A DNA stretch of 64,000 bases from Arachidicoccus soli (GTDB lineage: Bacteria; Bacteroidota; Bacteroidia; Chitinophagales; Chitinophagaceae): positions 3,844,001 to 3,908,000 of the forward strand of contig NZ_CP032489.1 in NCBI RefSeq assembly GCF_003600625.1, given 5' to 3'. Of the stretch, positions 44,964-53,339 are shown piece by piece; position 1 is the first letter of the stretch, and each line of letters begins with the position of its first letter. Below the pieces are notes generated by a model that saw nothing but the letters and a program-made list of their open reading frames with translations, was not told the DNA's origin and did not search any database. The translations under genes and the position numbers were made by a program.

Positions 44964-46094
44964 TTATGCACCGCCAGCCAAAGAAGCGCCTACTCCTGCC
45001 ACTGCACCCTTCACGGTTTCGGTAGCTCTCTTGGTAGTGGCTATTCCGTAATTGTGAAAACCTTCTAATGCTTCTCCACCCTGACCGAGAATCCAACTAC
45101 ACACTTTCGGTACTTGTAGTATGCCGCCGATAACGACAAACAGCGCCGTCAGCAGATAGCCGAGGAAATTATCTACATGGCTGATGGCATTCAGGAAAGC
45201 TTCAGATACAGGAATTTCAAGTATTTGCTGCATCCGGCTTATCTCCTGCTGGATGCCATATGAAATAATCAATATGCCCATATTTAATACAATCAGCGCG
45301 ACGGCGACATAAAAGGAAACTGCAAAATATTTCTGGACCCACAATACCCAGGAATCGCGAAATGGCTTAACAATACTCATAGCCATCGCGATCGGTCCAA
45401 GAATCAACAGGACGTGCAGCAGTAGCATCTGTATAAAAAACATGCAATAGGCTACACCTTTGAAGATGGCCATACAAATGGTTTCAATAAATTTTTGCAG
45501 CCACATGGAGAGCTTTGCCCAAAGCAATTGTTCATAGATCGTGATATAAGAAGTAATCGCATTTGTCGCATGCGCAAGTTGTTTATTGCCCCATGCAACC
45601 GGGTTCCATGATCCTCCGATATAAGAACTATTGATTTGCTGATCCATAACGGCATTCGTTCCGGCAGTCATACTATTTTCAATAGTCGCCGTACTATCCA
45701 GCACCCGTATCCACAACTGGTCATAAAGAGAATCTTTCGTATATTGTATACCGTCCATTTGCTGTGCATTGGCTTGAAACGCCGTTTGCTCTTTCGTAGT
45801 GGCTGCTTTACCTATTCCTCCTACAATATCCGCAAACAGATTAAAGTTTACAATGACCAGGGTAATGAGAAAAGGACGAAAGAGCGGCATAATATCCAGC
45901 CTACCTTCTCCCACTATCATTGCATAAGCTTTAACCGATAAATAAATCAGGGAAAGAATAGCAGCAACTTGTTTAGCTATGCCCACAAAGTCTCCGCTAC
46001 CTAATTGCAAAGACATTCCGTTAATGAGGTTCATAAACCACTGGTCCCAGAAAGGGTTGGGAACATCCGCTAATGAATTTATTAAAAATGTCAT
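44964..46094 (-). CDS. traJ: Conjugative transposon protein TraJ (VirB6-like)
   Basis: A polytopic membrane protein of 376 residues. Recognised from MTFLINSLADVPNPFWDQWFMNLINGM, YLSVKAYAMIVGEGRLDIMPLFRPFLITLVIVNF and the later WVQKYFAVSFYVAVALIVLNMGILII, all TraJ landmarks. It has about seven hydrophobic segments. It forms the inner membrane pore part of the mating apparatus. It lies between four secreted helical proteins and traK. Confidence 0.9.
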   Translation of the reverse strand: MTFLINSLADVPNPFWDQWFMNLINGMSLQLGSGDFVGIAKQVAAILSLIYLSVKAYAMIVGEGRLDIMPLFRPFLITLVIVNFNLFADIVGGIGKAATTKEQTAFQANAQQMDGIQYTKDSLYDQLWIRVLDSTATIENSMTAGTNAVMDQQINSSYIGGSWNPVAWGNKQLAHATNAITSYITIYEQLLWAKLSMWLQKFIETICMAIFKGVAYCMFFIQMLLLHVLLILGPIAMAMSIVKPFRDSWVLWVQKYFAVSFYVAVALIVLNMGILIISYGIQQEISRMQQILEIPVSEAFLNAISHVDNFLGYLLTALFVVIGGILQVPKVCSWILGQGGEALEGFHNYGIATTKRATETVKGAVAGVGASLAGGA

Positions 46095-46115
46095 CTTAAA
46101 GATTTTGTTATTAAA

Positions 46116-46907
46116 TTAATTGGACTGCCAGTTCTTCAACAGTGCCCGCATAATTGCTTCATCACTTTTAAAATCAAGCCCGGAAGCAGGATAATGTTCC
46201 ACTTTTTCGGGAGCAGGAAGCTGCGCTACATGAATGTATGCGCTGATGAATGCTTTGACTTTTTCGCAGAGTGGCTGTAAGTCATCTAATATTTTAAAAT
46301 AATCAATCATTCTATCCCCCTTGTCCACATAGAGATTATGCACCGTGTTTATCCTCTCTTTGAGAATATCCAGTGTTTGAAAATAATTCTTGCCCGCTGG
46401 AGAGCCCAGCATCTGGTTATACATAGAAAGCGATAGTTTGGAAAGCGCGTCTTTGTAGTGATCGATTTCTTTAAATATACCGGCGAACTTGTTCCCGAAA
46501 TATGCTTCATAAGGTAGATCCAGCGCACCTCCGGTCATATTCATATCGGTTGAAAGATAGATTTGCATCATGGCGTTTACCGTATCGTTCAGCTTTTTAT
46601 CAACAGATTGCTGTGCCAGCTCACTTATATAATTTTGTTGGAATACTCCCCCTGTCTTATAAGGCCTCCTGTCTGTGCCACTCCAATAGTTATGGTGCAA
46701 AACCCGCCAATACGTCCAACCTGCCATATTTTTAGGTAGTCCGTACCAATGCAAATCGGGCGTTGGCTGCCAATCATTCCATTGTGAATAAACCATACGT
46801 TTAAGCTGACCATTATTGGCTTTATCTTGCACAACTGTTTGCGCCAAAGAATAGGATGCTAATAAACAGGTACAAAAAATGCAAGAGAGCAATTCTTTTA
46901 TGTTCAT
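46116..46907 (-). CDS. Secreted protein of the transfer operon, possible VirB5/TraI-type member (1 of 4)
   Basis: A protein of 263 residues with a signal peptide (CIFCTCLLASYSLAQ). It is aromatic-rich at the start (YSQWNDWQPTPDLHWYG, YWRVLHHNYWSGTDRR) and helical afterwards, ending DEAIMRALLKNWQSN. That end resembles those of two upstream neighbours (NNLLSNWKH, QQILRDWKH). It overlaps the preceding gene by four bases. It is not confidently assigned to a family; the place between traG (VirB4) and traJ (VirB6) matches VirB5 in other type IV systems. Confidence 0.5.
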   Translation of the reverse strand: MNIKELLSCIFCTCLLASYSLAQTVVQDKANNGQLKRMVYSQWNDWQPTPDLHWYGLPKNMAGWTYWRVLHHNYWSGTDRRPYKTGGVFQQNYISELAQQSVDKKLNDTVNAMMQIYLSTDMNMTGGALDLPYEAYFGNKFAGIFKEIDHYKDALSKLSLSMYNQMLGSPAGKNYFQTLDILKERINTVHNLYVDKGDRMIDYFKILDDLQPLCEKVKAFISAYIHVAQLPAPEKVEHYPASGLDFKSDEAIMRALLKNWQSN

Positions 46908-47569
46908 GGTATAGATTTAGCTTGTTGGAGAATTTGTTTTGCAATTGACTGGTCAAGATTCTTATACCATAACAGGGGTACAACATGGTTGAGTGCATCT
47001 TGAAAGTTGTATTGTCTGAAAAGAGAAACCATATTCGAACTCATGTTATACAGCACATTTATCCGGTTAAATGTTGTCCACAACAGTTCGTCCCGGGTAG
47101 CTTGATTGATTAATAGGGTATTGTCATCATGGCTGAAAATAAATTTGGTGATATAGTTCTGTAAATCGACTACCTTATCAATCAATGCCTGTCCGGTCTC
47201 ATTCCAATAGATAATCAAATAAGGCTTTCCCACAGCCAATTCACTTGCCTGCAATACATTGCTTAAAATCTTGGGTATAGTCTGGGCAATGGTGGTAAAT
47301 TGTTTGCTTTCTTTAATAGCATCATTGGCATTTGTCAGGTTATTATAAATCTTCTGTTGCACTGCCGTGATTACCGCCCAATTGGTTGCCATTTTTTGCT
47401 TATAAGATTTAATGCTATCCATGCTCGTATTGTAAAGTGCAAGATTGCTTTGCTTCCAAGCTGTATTTTCGAGAATCCTTTGAAGCAAGTCTTTATGAAT
47501 TACTATATTTTGATTATAGGCCTTTATAAATACGATTGTCATCAATAAAAGGGTGAGGATTTTCTTCAT
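46904..47569 (-). CDS. Secreted helical protein of the transfer operon, possible VirB5/TraI-type member (2 of 4)
   Basis: A protein of 221 residues with a signal peptide (ILTLLLMTIVFIKAYNQ). The mature part is almost all helical (TAVQQKIYNNLTNANDAIKESK, FRQYNFQDALNHVVPLL) and ends in SIAKQILQQAKSIP. The phrase VQQKIYNNLTNANDAIKE is close in pattern to NIQNKIYNGLMQVSAVLKN in the protein at 48256, which supports a common origin. Its stop overlaps the next start by four bases. Confidence 0.5.
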   Translation of the reverse strand: MKKILTLLLMTIVFIKAYNQNIVIHKDLLQRILENTAWKQSNLALYNTSMDSIKSYKQKMATNWAVITAVQQKIYNNLTNANDAIKESKQFTTIAQTIPKILSNVLQASELAVGKPYLIIYWNETGQALIDKVVDLQNYITKFIFSHDDNTLLINQATRDELLWTTFNRINVLYNMSSNMVSLFRQYNFQDALNHVVPLLWYKNLDQSIAKQILQQAKSIP

Positions 47570-47580
47570 TTCATGATTGT

Positions 47581-48252
47581 TTAATGCTTCCAGTCTCTTA
47601 AAATTTGCTGCACCTTATCTTTATCCATATTTATAAACTGCCATCCATGGGTATTCTTATACAAATCGGAATACTGCACCATCGCAAGCAATTGATTTAA
47701 GCTTTGGCATTTAGCCCGCAGGTATTGCAACTGAGCAATGATTTGCGTGTAAACAATTTTTCTATCAGAAACTTTCATTTTGGAAATATCTCCGTATGAA
47801 GCGACAACTAATGCGATAAGCGCATACAGACTTTCCGCGTCATGGATAATGGAAACTTCATTGGATGAATACATAAATGCGGCGTAGGGATATTTAAATG
47901 CAATGCGGAAAGCGTCGGACTGATAGGCATAGAGATCGTTCATGATACTTGCTACACGTACCGCTAGGGTCACGTCGGCTGCAAGAATGTATAGTGAGTT
48001 TAACCGCTTATCTAATGAATCCATTAATCTTTTACATTTATTTTTCTGTGTTTGCACCAAGAGCTCTGAACTTGTAAGGTTTAATTGTTTTTGTCCGGCT
48101 TGTTGGTTATCAGAAAAATTCTGTTTGTTGTGGCTGATTAACGCTTCCGTATAGGGCACATTCCAATAATTTACCTGTGCCAATAAACTACAGCTACAAA
48201 GGCAGCAGAACAGGGAAAAGAGAAGACACTTTATTAATTTTATTGGTCTCAT
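47581..48252 (-). CDS. Secreted helical protein of the transfer operon, possible VirB5/TraI-type member (3 of 4)
   Basis: A protein of 223 residues with a cysteine-rich signal segment (FSLFCCLCSCSLLAQ), so possibly lipidated. The mature protein is helical and ends GWQFINMDKDKVQQILRDWKH, matching in form the end of the protein at 48256 (NLDGKIVNNLLSNWKH). No motif for catalysis is seen. It is separated by three bases from the upstream gene and by 11 from the downstream gene. Confidence 0.5.
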   Translation of the reverse strand: MRPIKLIKCLLFSLFCCLCSCSLLAQVNYWNVPYTEALISHNKQNFSDNQQAGQKQLNLTSSELLVQTQKNKCKRLMDSLDKRLNSLYILAADVTLAVRVASIMNDLYAYQSDAFRIAFKYPYAAFMYSSNEVSIIHDAESLYALIALVVASYGDISKMKVSDRKIVYTQIIAQLQYLRAKCQSLNQLLAMVQYSDLYKNTHGWQFINMDKDKVQQILRDWKH

Positions 48253-48255
48253 TTT

Positions 48256-48915
48256 TTAATGTTTCCAGTTTGACAATAAGTTATTTACTATTTTACCATC
48301 CAGGTTCACATATCCCTTAAACGGATTCAGCGTATTGATAATTCCCTGCATTATGGCCAGATGCACTTTGAAATAGCAGTAAGCCGCCAATGCTTTTAAG
48401 GTTTGCAAGTCCAGATTAACCTTGTACAATAATTGATCTCTTTCTCCTGCATCCATCAGTAAGTCGCTTTTATTTGCCTGAAGAATGACGCCACTGATGT
48501 CTGCGAAATATAAGGTTGCTTTATCAGCTAATTCTTGCTGTACTTTTACAGCGAATACCAAGGCAAGCGGATTTTGTTTTGCTTCCGAAAGCATGTCGCT
48601 CTCATAGCTTAATATATCGCCGACTGACTGCGCCGCTTCTTTTACCTGGTAAGCATTCTTTAAAACAGCGCTTACCTGCATTAATCCGTTATATATTTTG
48701 TTCTGGATATTATTGACTGCATTCACCGCAACGATAGTGGCTTGCTGCGCCGTATTGATAAGATCCTGGTTATTTTTAATCAACTTATATTTACTGTCTT
48801 CCTCAGAACCGGCAACAATCGTAGCCGCCGTTATCGTCGGGTCAATCGTCAGCGTTTGGCTAAATGCCGAAGTTTTAGATAGCAGGATAATAAGAATCAA
48901 AAATGTTTTTTTCAT
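48256..48915 (-). CDS. Secreted helical protein of the transfer operon, possible VirB5/TraI-type member (4 of 4)
   Basis: A protein of 219 residues with a signal peptide (LILIILLSKTSAFSQ). The mature part is alanine-rich and helical (QATIVAVNAVNNIQNKIYNG, VLKNAYQVKEAAQSVGDIL), similar in length and style to TraI (DUF4141) of CTnDOT. It is the first of four such genes after traG and begins 10 bp after it. A minor-pilin or adhesin role like VirB5 is inferred from position. Confidence 0.55.
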   Translation of the reverse strand: MKKTFLILIILLSKTSAFSQTLTIDPTITAATIVAGSEEDSKYKLIKNNQDLINTAQQATIVAVNAVNNIQNKIYNGLMQVSAVLKNAYQVKEAAQSVGDILSYESDMLSEAKQNPLALVFAVKVQQELADKATLYFADISGVILQANKSDLLMDAGERDQLLYKVNLDLQTLKALAAYCYFKVHLAIMQGIINTLNPFKGYVNLDGKIVNNLLSNWKH

Positions 48916-48925
48916 GCCAAATATT

Positions 48926-51397
48926 TTAAAGTGCTTCTACTGGTAGATTATGCTGAAATACACTCTCCGATTTGTTGATTATTTTTACGAATTCAGGCAG
49001 TTTTAAATTACTTGATTGAAAGTCATAGACGAAGCTGTCCATCGCTTTTTCATAACTACTAAAGAATTGCAGGTAGATTTGAAAAGCATCTTTTTCCGGT
49101 CTTTCTGTTGTGTAGGTCAGGTATTCTTCAAGTGGTACTTCCACACCATACACTTCACCGGTAGCTCCTCTTTTAATATATACTTCTTTGAACCTGTTTC
49201 TGTTTTCTTTGTTATCCAATTGGTTAATCGTAAATATTTTATTCTGCTCTACTTGGTTTAATGAAAGGAGCTCGGCTATTTCCTTAAAACTGTCTTTAAA
49301 TTTTGTTTGGTCCAATAAACAAATGGTATCGGAATTATTGATAATACTATTCTTCACGATTTCATTACCAACGATATCGCTAAGCTCCTGTGTAACAACG
49401 ATTGCTTCGCCGGCGAATTTTCTGACTGTTTTGTAGAGGTATAAAATGTAACCTGCCATCATGGGCGACGCAATTGCCTTCCATGCTTCTTCAATAATCA
49501 AAACCTTTTTATTTTTTTTATAACGCATCTTCTGGATGAAAACATCCATAATAATCAATGTCGTTACGGGAAACAATAATTTATGCTCTTTGATATTATC
49601 TATTTCAAAAACAATAAATCGTTCGTTGAATAAGGTGTTATCTACCTCTTCATTTAAAACCCGCTGGTAAATACCTCCTTTATAAAACTTTTTTAAGATG
49701 AAACGGTATTCATCAATATCGAAGCGGATTTTTTCATTAAGAAGCATTTTTTCAATTTCGGAGCAACTGAATTCAAAGAATGTATCAAACTTTAAGCGGC
49801 TTACTGCTTGTCTTCCTCCATAGAAATAATCATGGAAATAATTGGTTACACATTTTGTAACCACATCTTCTTCCACCTGAGAAAGCACACCGTTTACACC
49901 TTTCCAAATCAGTACTATCAAGCTTGTCAGTAATTGCCTTTTTTCTTCCGTATTTTCCTCCTGTTCAATATTAAAAGGATTCATCGTAATTGGCTTGTCT
50001 TCCCGATGAATGATAAGTTTACCACCGACGTAGGTACATAAACCGGAATAGCTGTTTCCGGTATCTACCAACACAATATCCGCCCCTAATAGATAACATT
50101 GCTTTACGTAGGAATTGGTAAAAAAAGATTTACCACTGCCAGATGGCCCCAAGATAAATCGGTTGCGATTGGATATTCTATTGGTGTACAATGGCAGCTC
50201 ACTTGTATCTATCCCGATGGGAATCCCTTGTCTATCCGTGAACCAAAGTTGGTAATCAGAATCTTCCGTGACGGTGAGCCGTTCTTTGAACAGGAAACAT
50301 ACAGCCGCAGGCCGGCTGGTTAAAAACAAATCATAGGTTTTTAATTCTTCTGCATTGCCGGGTATAGCACTACGATACAACTCCAGTTGATTGTAGGTGT
50401 TTTTACCCGGAATGATACCAATGGAAAATAAATTGTTTTCAATTTGATTGACCGTTTTTTCAATCTTTTCCGGCTTATCACAAACAAGTACATTGAAGTG
50501 ACTATAGACCAGCAGTTCATTATTCTGAGCAATATCAAGGAACATGGCGTCAATATCATTGACAGAAAGCATATTGGCCGGATCCGGCATGGAGCTGTGC
50601 CTTTTCTTTTTAAGTTCAAGGTCTGTCTTTATTTTTCTCTGGTCAGGTATCTTGATGATCTGATTATACAACAATACCTCTGCATTTGTATTCAGCAGAA
50701 AAGCAAGGTTATCCACCGGAAAGTCTTCTCCCATTTCCTGGTTTCTCGTATAGGTGGTAACGCTGGAAGGCAAATTGGCTTCATCGATATCAATTAGGGA
50801 AAGGGATTTAACTGTTCTGTCCGCATAGTAAATCCCTTTTTCATCACAAGAAAAATTACCTATAGAAAATAAATTGTCACAAAAATTAAATGCACGAAAA
50901 CGGTTGTGTAATAAATCAATTTCCTTCCGATTCAGTAGGGAGCAGCCTATCTTTTGGTTATCTGCAATGTCTTTAATTTTATTAACCTTATCTGTAAATT
51001 CCTTTAAAGCACGCGGGTCATAACTAAAGAATCTTGCCTTCGGACCTTCTCTGGTAATGGTCAGATAGGTTTGGATTTTCTTGTATAGCCTGCCTTCAAA
51101 ATGTTCAAAGTATTTTCTTGTCAGGTAATCGTCTTTGTCGGAATTTCTTGAAAACTTTTGAGAAGAAATGATGTCGGTTTTTTGCACAATATGACCGTCC
51201 CCGAGCAGCTTAATAAGCTGGCCGAAGAAACGATGGTAATCCTCATAATAATGAGTGTCTGCACAGTATTGCGGAGCAATATTGACAATTTGCAATATGG
51301 TTGAAAAGGCTCCTGTATTGGAATATATAATCTCTATACCCGATTCATTTTCTATTCCTATAAAGGGCTGTTCAAATATTTTTTTCTTCATGCGCAT
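48926..51397 (-). CDS. traG: Conjugation ATPase TraG (VirB4-like)
   Basis: A protein of 823 residues. The N-terminal VirB4-like region (FIGIENESGIEIIYSNTGAFSTILQIVN) precedes the ATPase core with Walker A ILGPSGSGKSFFTNSYVKQ (about 419), the following DTGNSYSGLCTYVGGK, and Walker B KVLIIEEAWKAIASPMMAGY (about 632) with the downstream VTQELSDIVGN. TraG of Bacteroidota elements energises assembly of the mating channel. The start at 51397 overlaps the traF end by 26 bp; a start at the Met two codons later is equally possible. Confidence 0.92.
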   Translation of the reverse strand: MRMKKKIFEQPFIGIENESGIEIIYSNTGAFSTILQIVNIAPQYCADTHYYEDYHRFFGQLIKLLGDGHIVQKTDIISSQKFSRNSDKDDYLTRKYFEHFEGRLYKKIQTYLTITREGPKARFFSYDPRALKEFTDKVNKIKDIADNQKIGCSLLNRKEIDLLHNRFRAFNFCDNLFSIGNFSCDEKGIYYADRTVKSLSLIDIDEANLPSSVTTYTRNQEMGEDFPVDNLAFLLNTNAEVLLYNQIIKIPDQRKIKTDLELKKKRHSSMPDPANMLSVNDIDAMFLDIAQNNELLVYSHFNVLVCDKPEKIEKTVNQIENNLFSIGIIPGKNTYNQLELYRSAIPGNAEELKTYDLFLTSRPAAVCFLFKERLTVTEDSDYQLWFTDRQGIPIGIDTSELPLYTNRISNRNRFILGPSGSGKSFFTNSYVKQCYLLGADIVLVDTGNSYSGLCTYVGGKLIIHREDKPITMNPFNIEQEENTEEKRQLLTSLIVLIWKGVNGVLSQVEEDVVTKCVTNYFHDYFYGGRQAVSRLKFDTFFEFSCSEIEKMLLNEKIRFDIDEYRFILKKFYKGGIYQRVLNEEVDNTLFNERFIVFEIDNIKEHKLLFPVTTLIIMDVFIQKMRYKKNKKVLIIEEAWKAIASPMMAGYILYLYKTVRKFAGEAIVVTQELSDIVGNEIVKNSIINNSDTICLLDQTKFKDSFKEIAELLSLNQVEQNKIFTINQLDNKENRNRFKEVYIKRGATGEVYGVEVPLEEYLTYTTERPEKDAFQIYLQFFSSYEKAMDSFVYDFQSSNLKLPEFVKIINKSESVFQHNLPVEAL

Positions 51398-51689
51398 ACG
51401 ATTTAAGCATCCGGCAAACAGGTGGGTAAATAAAAACTCCCTTATTCATTTTTTTTGAATGCAGTCCTTCTTTTTGTTTATTAACCACCCATAACAAGCC
51501 CGGAACAGTAATTACAAATAGTACAACCAGCCCGATAATAGAAGATATTACGGCGGTGGTTATACCTGCAATAAGTACACCTCCGACAATGATCGCCGCC
51601 GCCCAATAAATAAACTTCCCTTTAAACATCTTAAAGACCAAGGGTCGTTGCAATCCTTTATAAAGGGCGTATTGCTCGGTAGTTTCCAT
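51372..51689 (-). CDS. traF: Conjugative transposon protein TraF (VirB3-like)
   Basis: A protein of 105 residues of the DUF4133 family: YALYKGLQRPLVFKMFKGKFIYWAA, two membrane helices (AAIIVGGVLIAGITTAVIS, GLVVLFVITVPGLLWVV), then the basic end. It is the VirB3-like companion of the TraG ATPase, and the genes overlap by 26 bp. Confidence 0.85.
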   Translation of the reverse strand: METTEQYALYKGLQRPLVFKMFKGKFIYWAAAIIVGGVLIAGITTAVISSIIGLVVLFVITVPGLLWVVNKQKEGLHSKKMNKGVFIYPPVCRMLKSYAHEEKNI

Positions 51690-51779
51690 AGGGATAACGT
51701 ATTAGGAGAGGAGAAAAAAGAAGAAGGGTTGAATTTGGTTGATATGCGTCCCTCCCAAATTCAGGTTTTAGGATAGGGA

Positions 51780-52124
51780 TTATGTGAAGAACACATTGAG
51801 TACCGTACCTGTCAACAACAGGAAAACACATGCACCGCCCCAGCCGATAAGTTCCTTCTGGATTTCACGTTCCCCGTTGTTCCAGTTAACATAGACCCTT
51901 ATACCTCCTGCAAGTCCGACGATTGCACCGACTGCCAGGCACAATTTTGAGACAATGGCGTAAGTGCTGCTAATGGTAGTTGTCGCCGTCGTCAATCCTC
52001 CGTTTAAATCCATAAGTGTCGAAGCAAACGTAACGCACGGCATAACTGTTGCCGTAAAGAGCAGTGCAAATGCTGGGGTTATCTGCATTTTGCACTCTTT
52101 GATGTAATTCATCACCTTTTTCAT
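51780..52124 (-). CDS. traE: TraE-type protein (DUF4134), full length
   Basis: A protein of 114 residues with an N-terminal signal-like helix (ITPAFALLFTATVMPCVTFAS) and two further membrane helices separated by a short loop (LCLAVGAIVGLAGGIRVYVNWNNGEREIQKELIGWGGACVFLLL). The form R-V-Y-W--G and the helix pair mark DUF4134/TraE, thought to be the VirB2-like pilin. It is the last of three related small genes. A 90-bp gap separates it from traF. Confidence 0.85.
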   Translation of the reverse strand: MKKVMNYIKECKMQITPAFALLFTATVMPCVTFASTLMDLNGGLTTATTTISSTYAIVSKLCLAVGAIVGLAGGIRVYVNWNNGEREIQKELIGWGGACVFLLLTGTVLNVFFT

Positions 52125-52183
52125 GTTGGGTGTTTGTTAGAGTGAAAAAATATTTTGAAGCTGTTGAAAGGGTTTTTTCTTAC

Positions 52184-52414
52184 TCATACATATCCGATGA
52201 ACATAACTCTTATAAATGCCTGTACGATAATCAACATCAATATTCCTCCGCCCCAATACAGCACATCGTTTTCAATATTGTGATTACCTAAAGACCACTT
52301 TTTATAAATTACGACTGCACCAATAATTGCTAGACACGCCCCAATAACCAGTATCAGTCTTGAAAGATCACTGAAGGATATATTTATTCCCATATTGTCA
52401 TCCAATAAAATCAT
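52184..52414 (-). CDS. Short TraE-like (DUF4134-type) paralog, second of three
   Basis: A protein of 76 residues with the same two-helix core as TraE: LILVIGACLAIIGAVVIYKKWSLGNHNIENDVLYWGGGILMLIIVQAFI. It has no clear signal peptide. Its start overlaps the stop of the upstream paralog by four bases. Probably a membrane or pilin subunit of the mating channel; the reason for three copies is unknown. Confidence 0.65.
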   Translation of the reverse strand: MILLDDNMGINISFSDLSRLILVIGACLAIIGAVVIYKKWSLGNHNIENDVLYWGGGILMLIIVQAFIRVMFIGYV

Positions 52415-52671
52415 AACAATACCGTATCTACAAATGCCGTTGCGATAATCAGAAACATGGCAGCTCCAATCCAGGCTATAACCTGAGCATCTATATGAAT
52501 ATGCCGCCTTCCGTTAATATTCCAAAGATTATAGACACGCAATGCCGCTACGAGGCCCAAAATGCTTGCGGTTGCATAACATAGCATTTTGAGATAGGGA
52601 AACGTCTGATTTGCAAAATCATTAGTCATATCATTTATGTTTCCTGAAGGCATTATATCCATAAAAATCAT
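52411..52671 (-). CDS. TraE-like (DUF4134-type) paralog, first of three
   Basis: A protein of 86 residues: hydrophilic start, then MLCYATASILGLVAALRVYNLWNINGRRHIHIDAQVIAWIGAAMFLIIATAFVDTVL, the same helix-R-V-Y-W-loop-W-G-helix form as TraE at 51780. It overlaps the next gene by four bases and starts 22 bp after the 115-residue gene. Confidence 0.65.
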   Translation of the reverse strand: MIFMDIMPSGNINDMTNDFANQTFPYLKMLCYATASILGLVAALRVYNLWNINGRRHIHIDAQVIAWIGAAMFLIIATAFVDTVLL

Positions 52672-52693
52672 TGACGGCTATTTATATATTTTC

Positions 52694-53041
52694 TTATCTG
52701 GTTACCACTCGTGCTATATTTTCCGCACTTACGTCTTGTGGATCGCCGGAAATTATTTCCAGACCCAGATCCACTTGTAGTGTATTGCTACTTTTCGCTT
52801 GTTCCTGCGTACCGGTCTTAAATATTTGCCCTTTGGAGAAATCCGCTCTGTCCGTAATAACATTATTTCCCGTTACTACGATCGGAACAGTATTATCTTC
52901 TTCAAAAGATACCTCATGGGTATCTTCGTTTGGAGGATGCCTTTTAGTGAATCCAGCTTTAAGCAGGTCATAAGATATTACCAGAAGATAATACAGCCCG
53001 AGGGTAGAACCGGTATATGAAATAAACTTTAGGAAGGGCAT
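52694..53041 (-). CDS. Unrecognised first protein of the transfer operon
   Basis: A protein of 115 residues with one N-terminal membrane helix (FISYTGSTLGLYYLLVISYDLLKAGF) and a hydrophilic tail. It lies where CTnDOT-type operons have TraC/TraD, but I see no match. It begins 31 bp downstream of a promoter-like TATCTTTG, so it is the first gene of the operon. Confidence 0.55.
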   Translation of the reverse strand: MPFLKFISYTGSTLGLYYLLVISYDLLKAGFTKRHPPNEDTHEVSFEEDNTVPIVVTGNNVITDRADFSKGQIFKTGTQEQAKSSNTLQVDLGLEIISGDPQDVSAENIARVVTR

Positions 53042-53071
53042 TTTTTATAATTTAAAATTCTATTTATAAAT

Positions 53072-53165
53072 CAAAGATATACTTTTAATTTATAATCAAT
53101 ACAATTTTAAATTATTTTTATAAACTATAATTCTATAATGTAGAATTGTTAGACTTCTACATTAT
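53072..53165 (-). promoter_or_regulatory. Promoter-like element and inverted repeats upstream of the transfer operon
   Basis: On the minus strand TATCTTTG (53072-53079) is a full match to the Bacteroidota -7 form and sits 31 bp before the first transfer gene. Upstream, ATAATGTAGAA and TTCTACATTAT (53135-53165) form an 11-bp inverted repeat with a 9-base spacer, and a smaller palindrome ATTCTA/TAGAAT overlaps it, so a regulator could bind there. A 19-codon reading frame (53164, MHSELKEAIQ) follows on the plus strand but is too short to call. No other gene lies in 53042-53339. Confidence 0.45.
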
Positions 53166-53339
53166 GCATTCGGAGTTGAAAGAAGCAATTCAGGATTTTT
53201 GCAGGAAGGACTTACCCTTTTGAAAATCGTTCAATAAACTCAATCATGGAGTGTAAAGGAATATTAGGACTATGAAAAAAAGATGTCAAATATAATGAGG
53301 ATTTATTTCAATAACTGTTTGTTTATAAATTAGCAAAAC

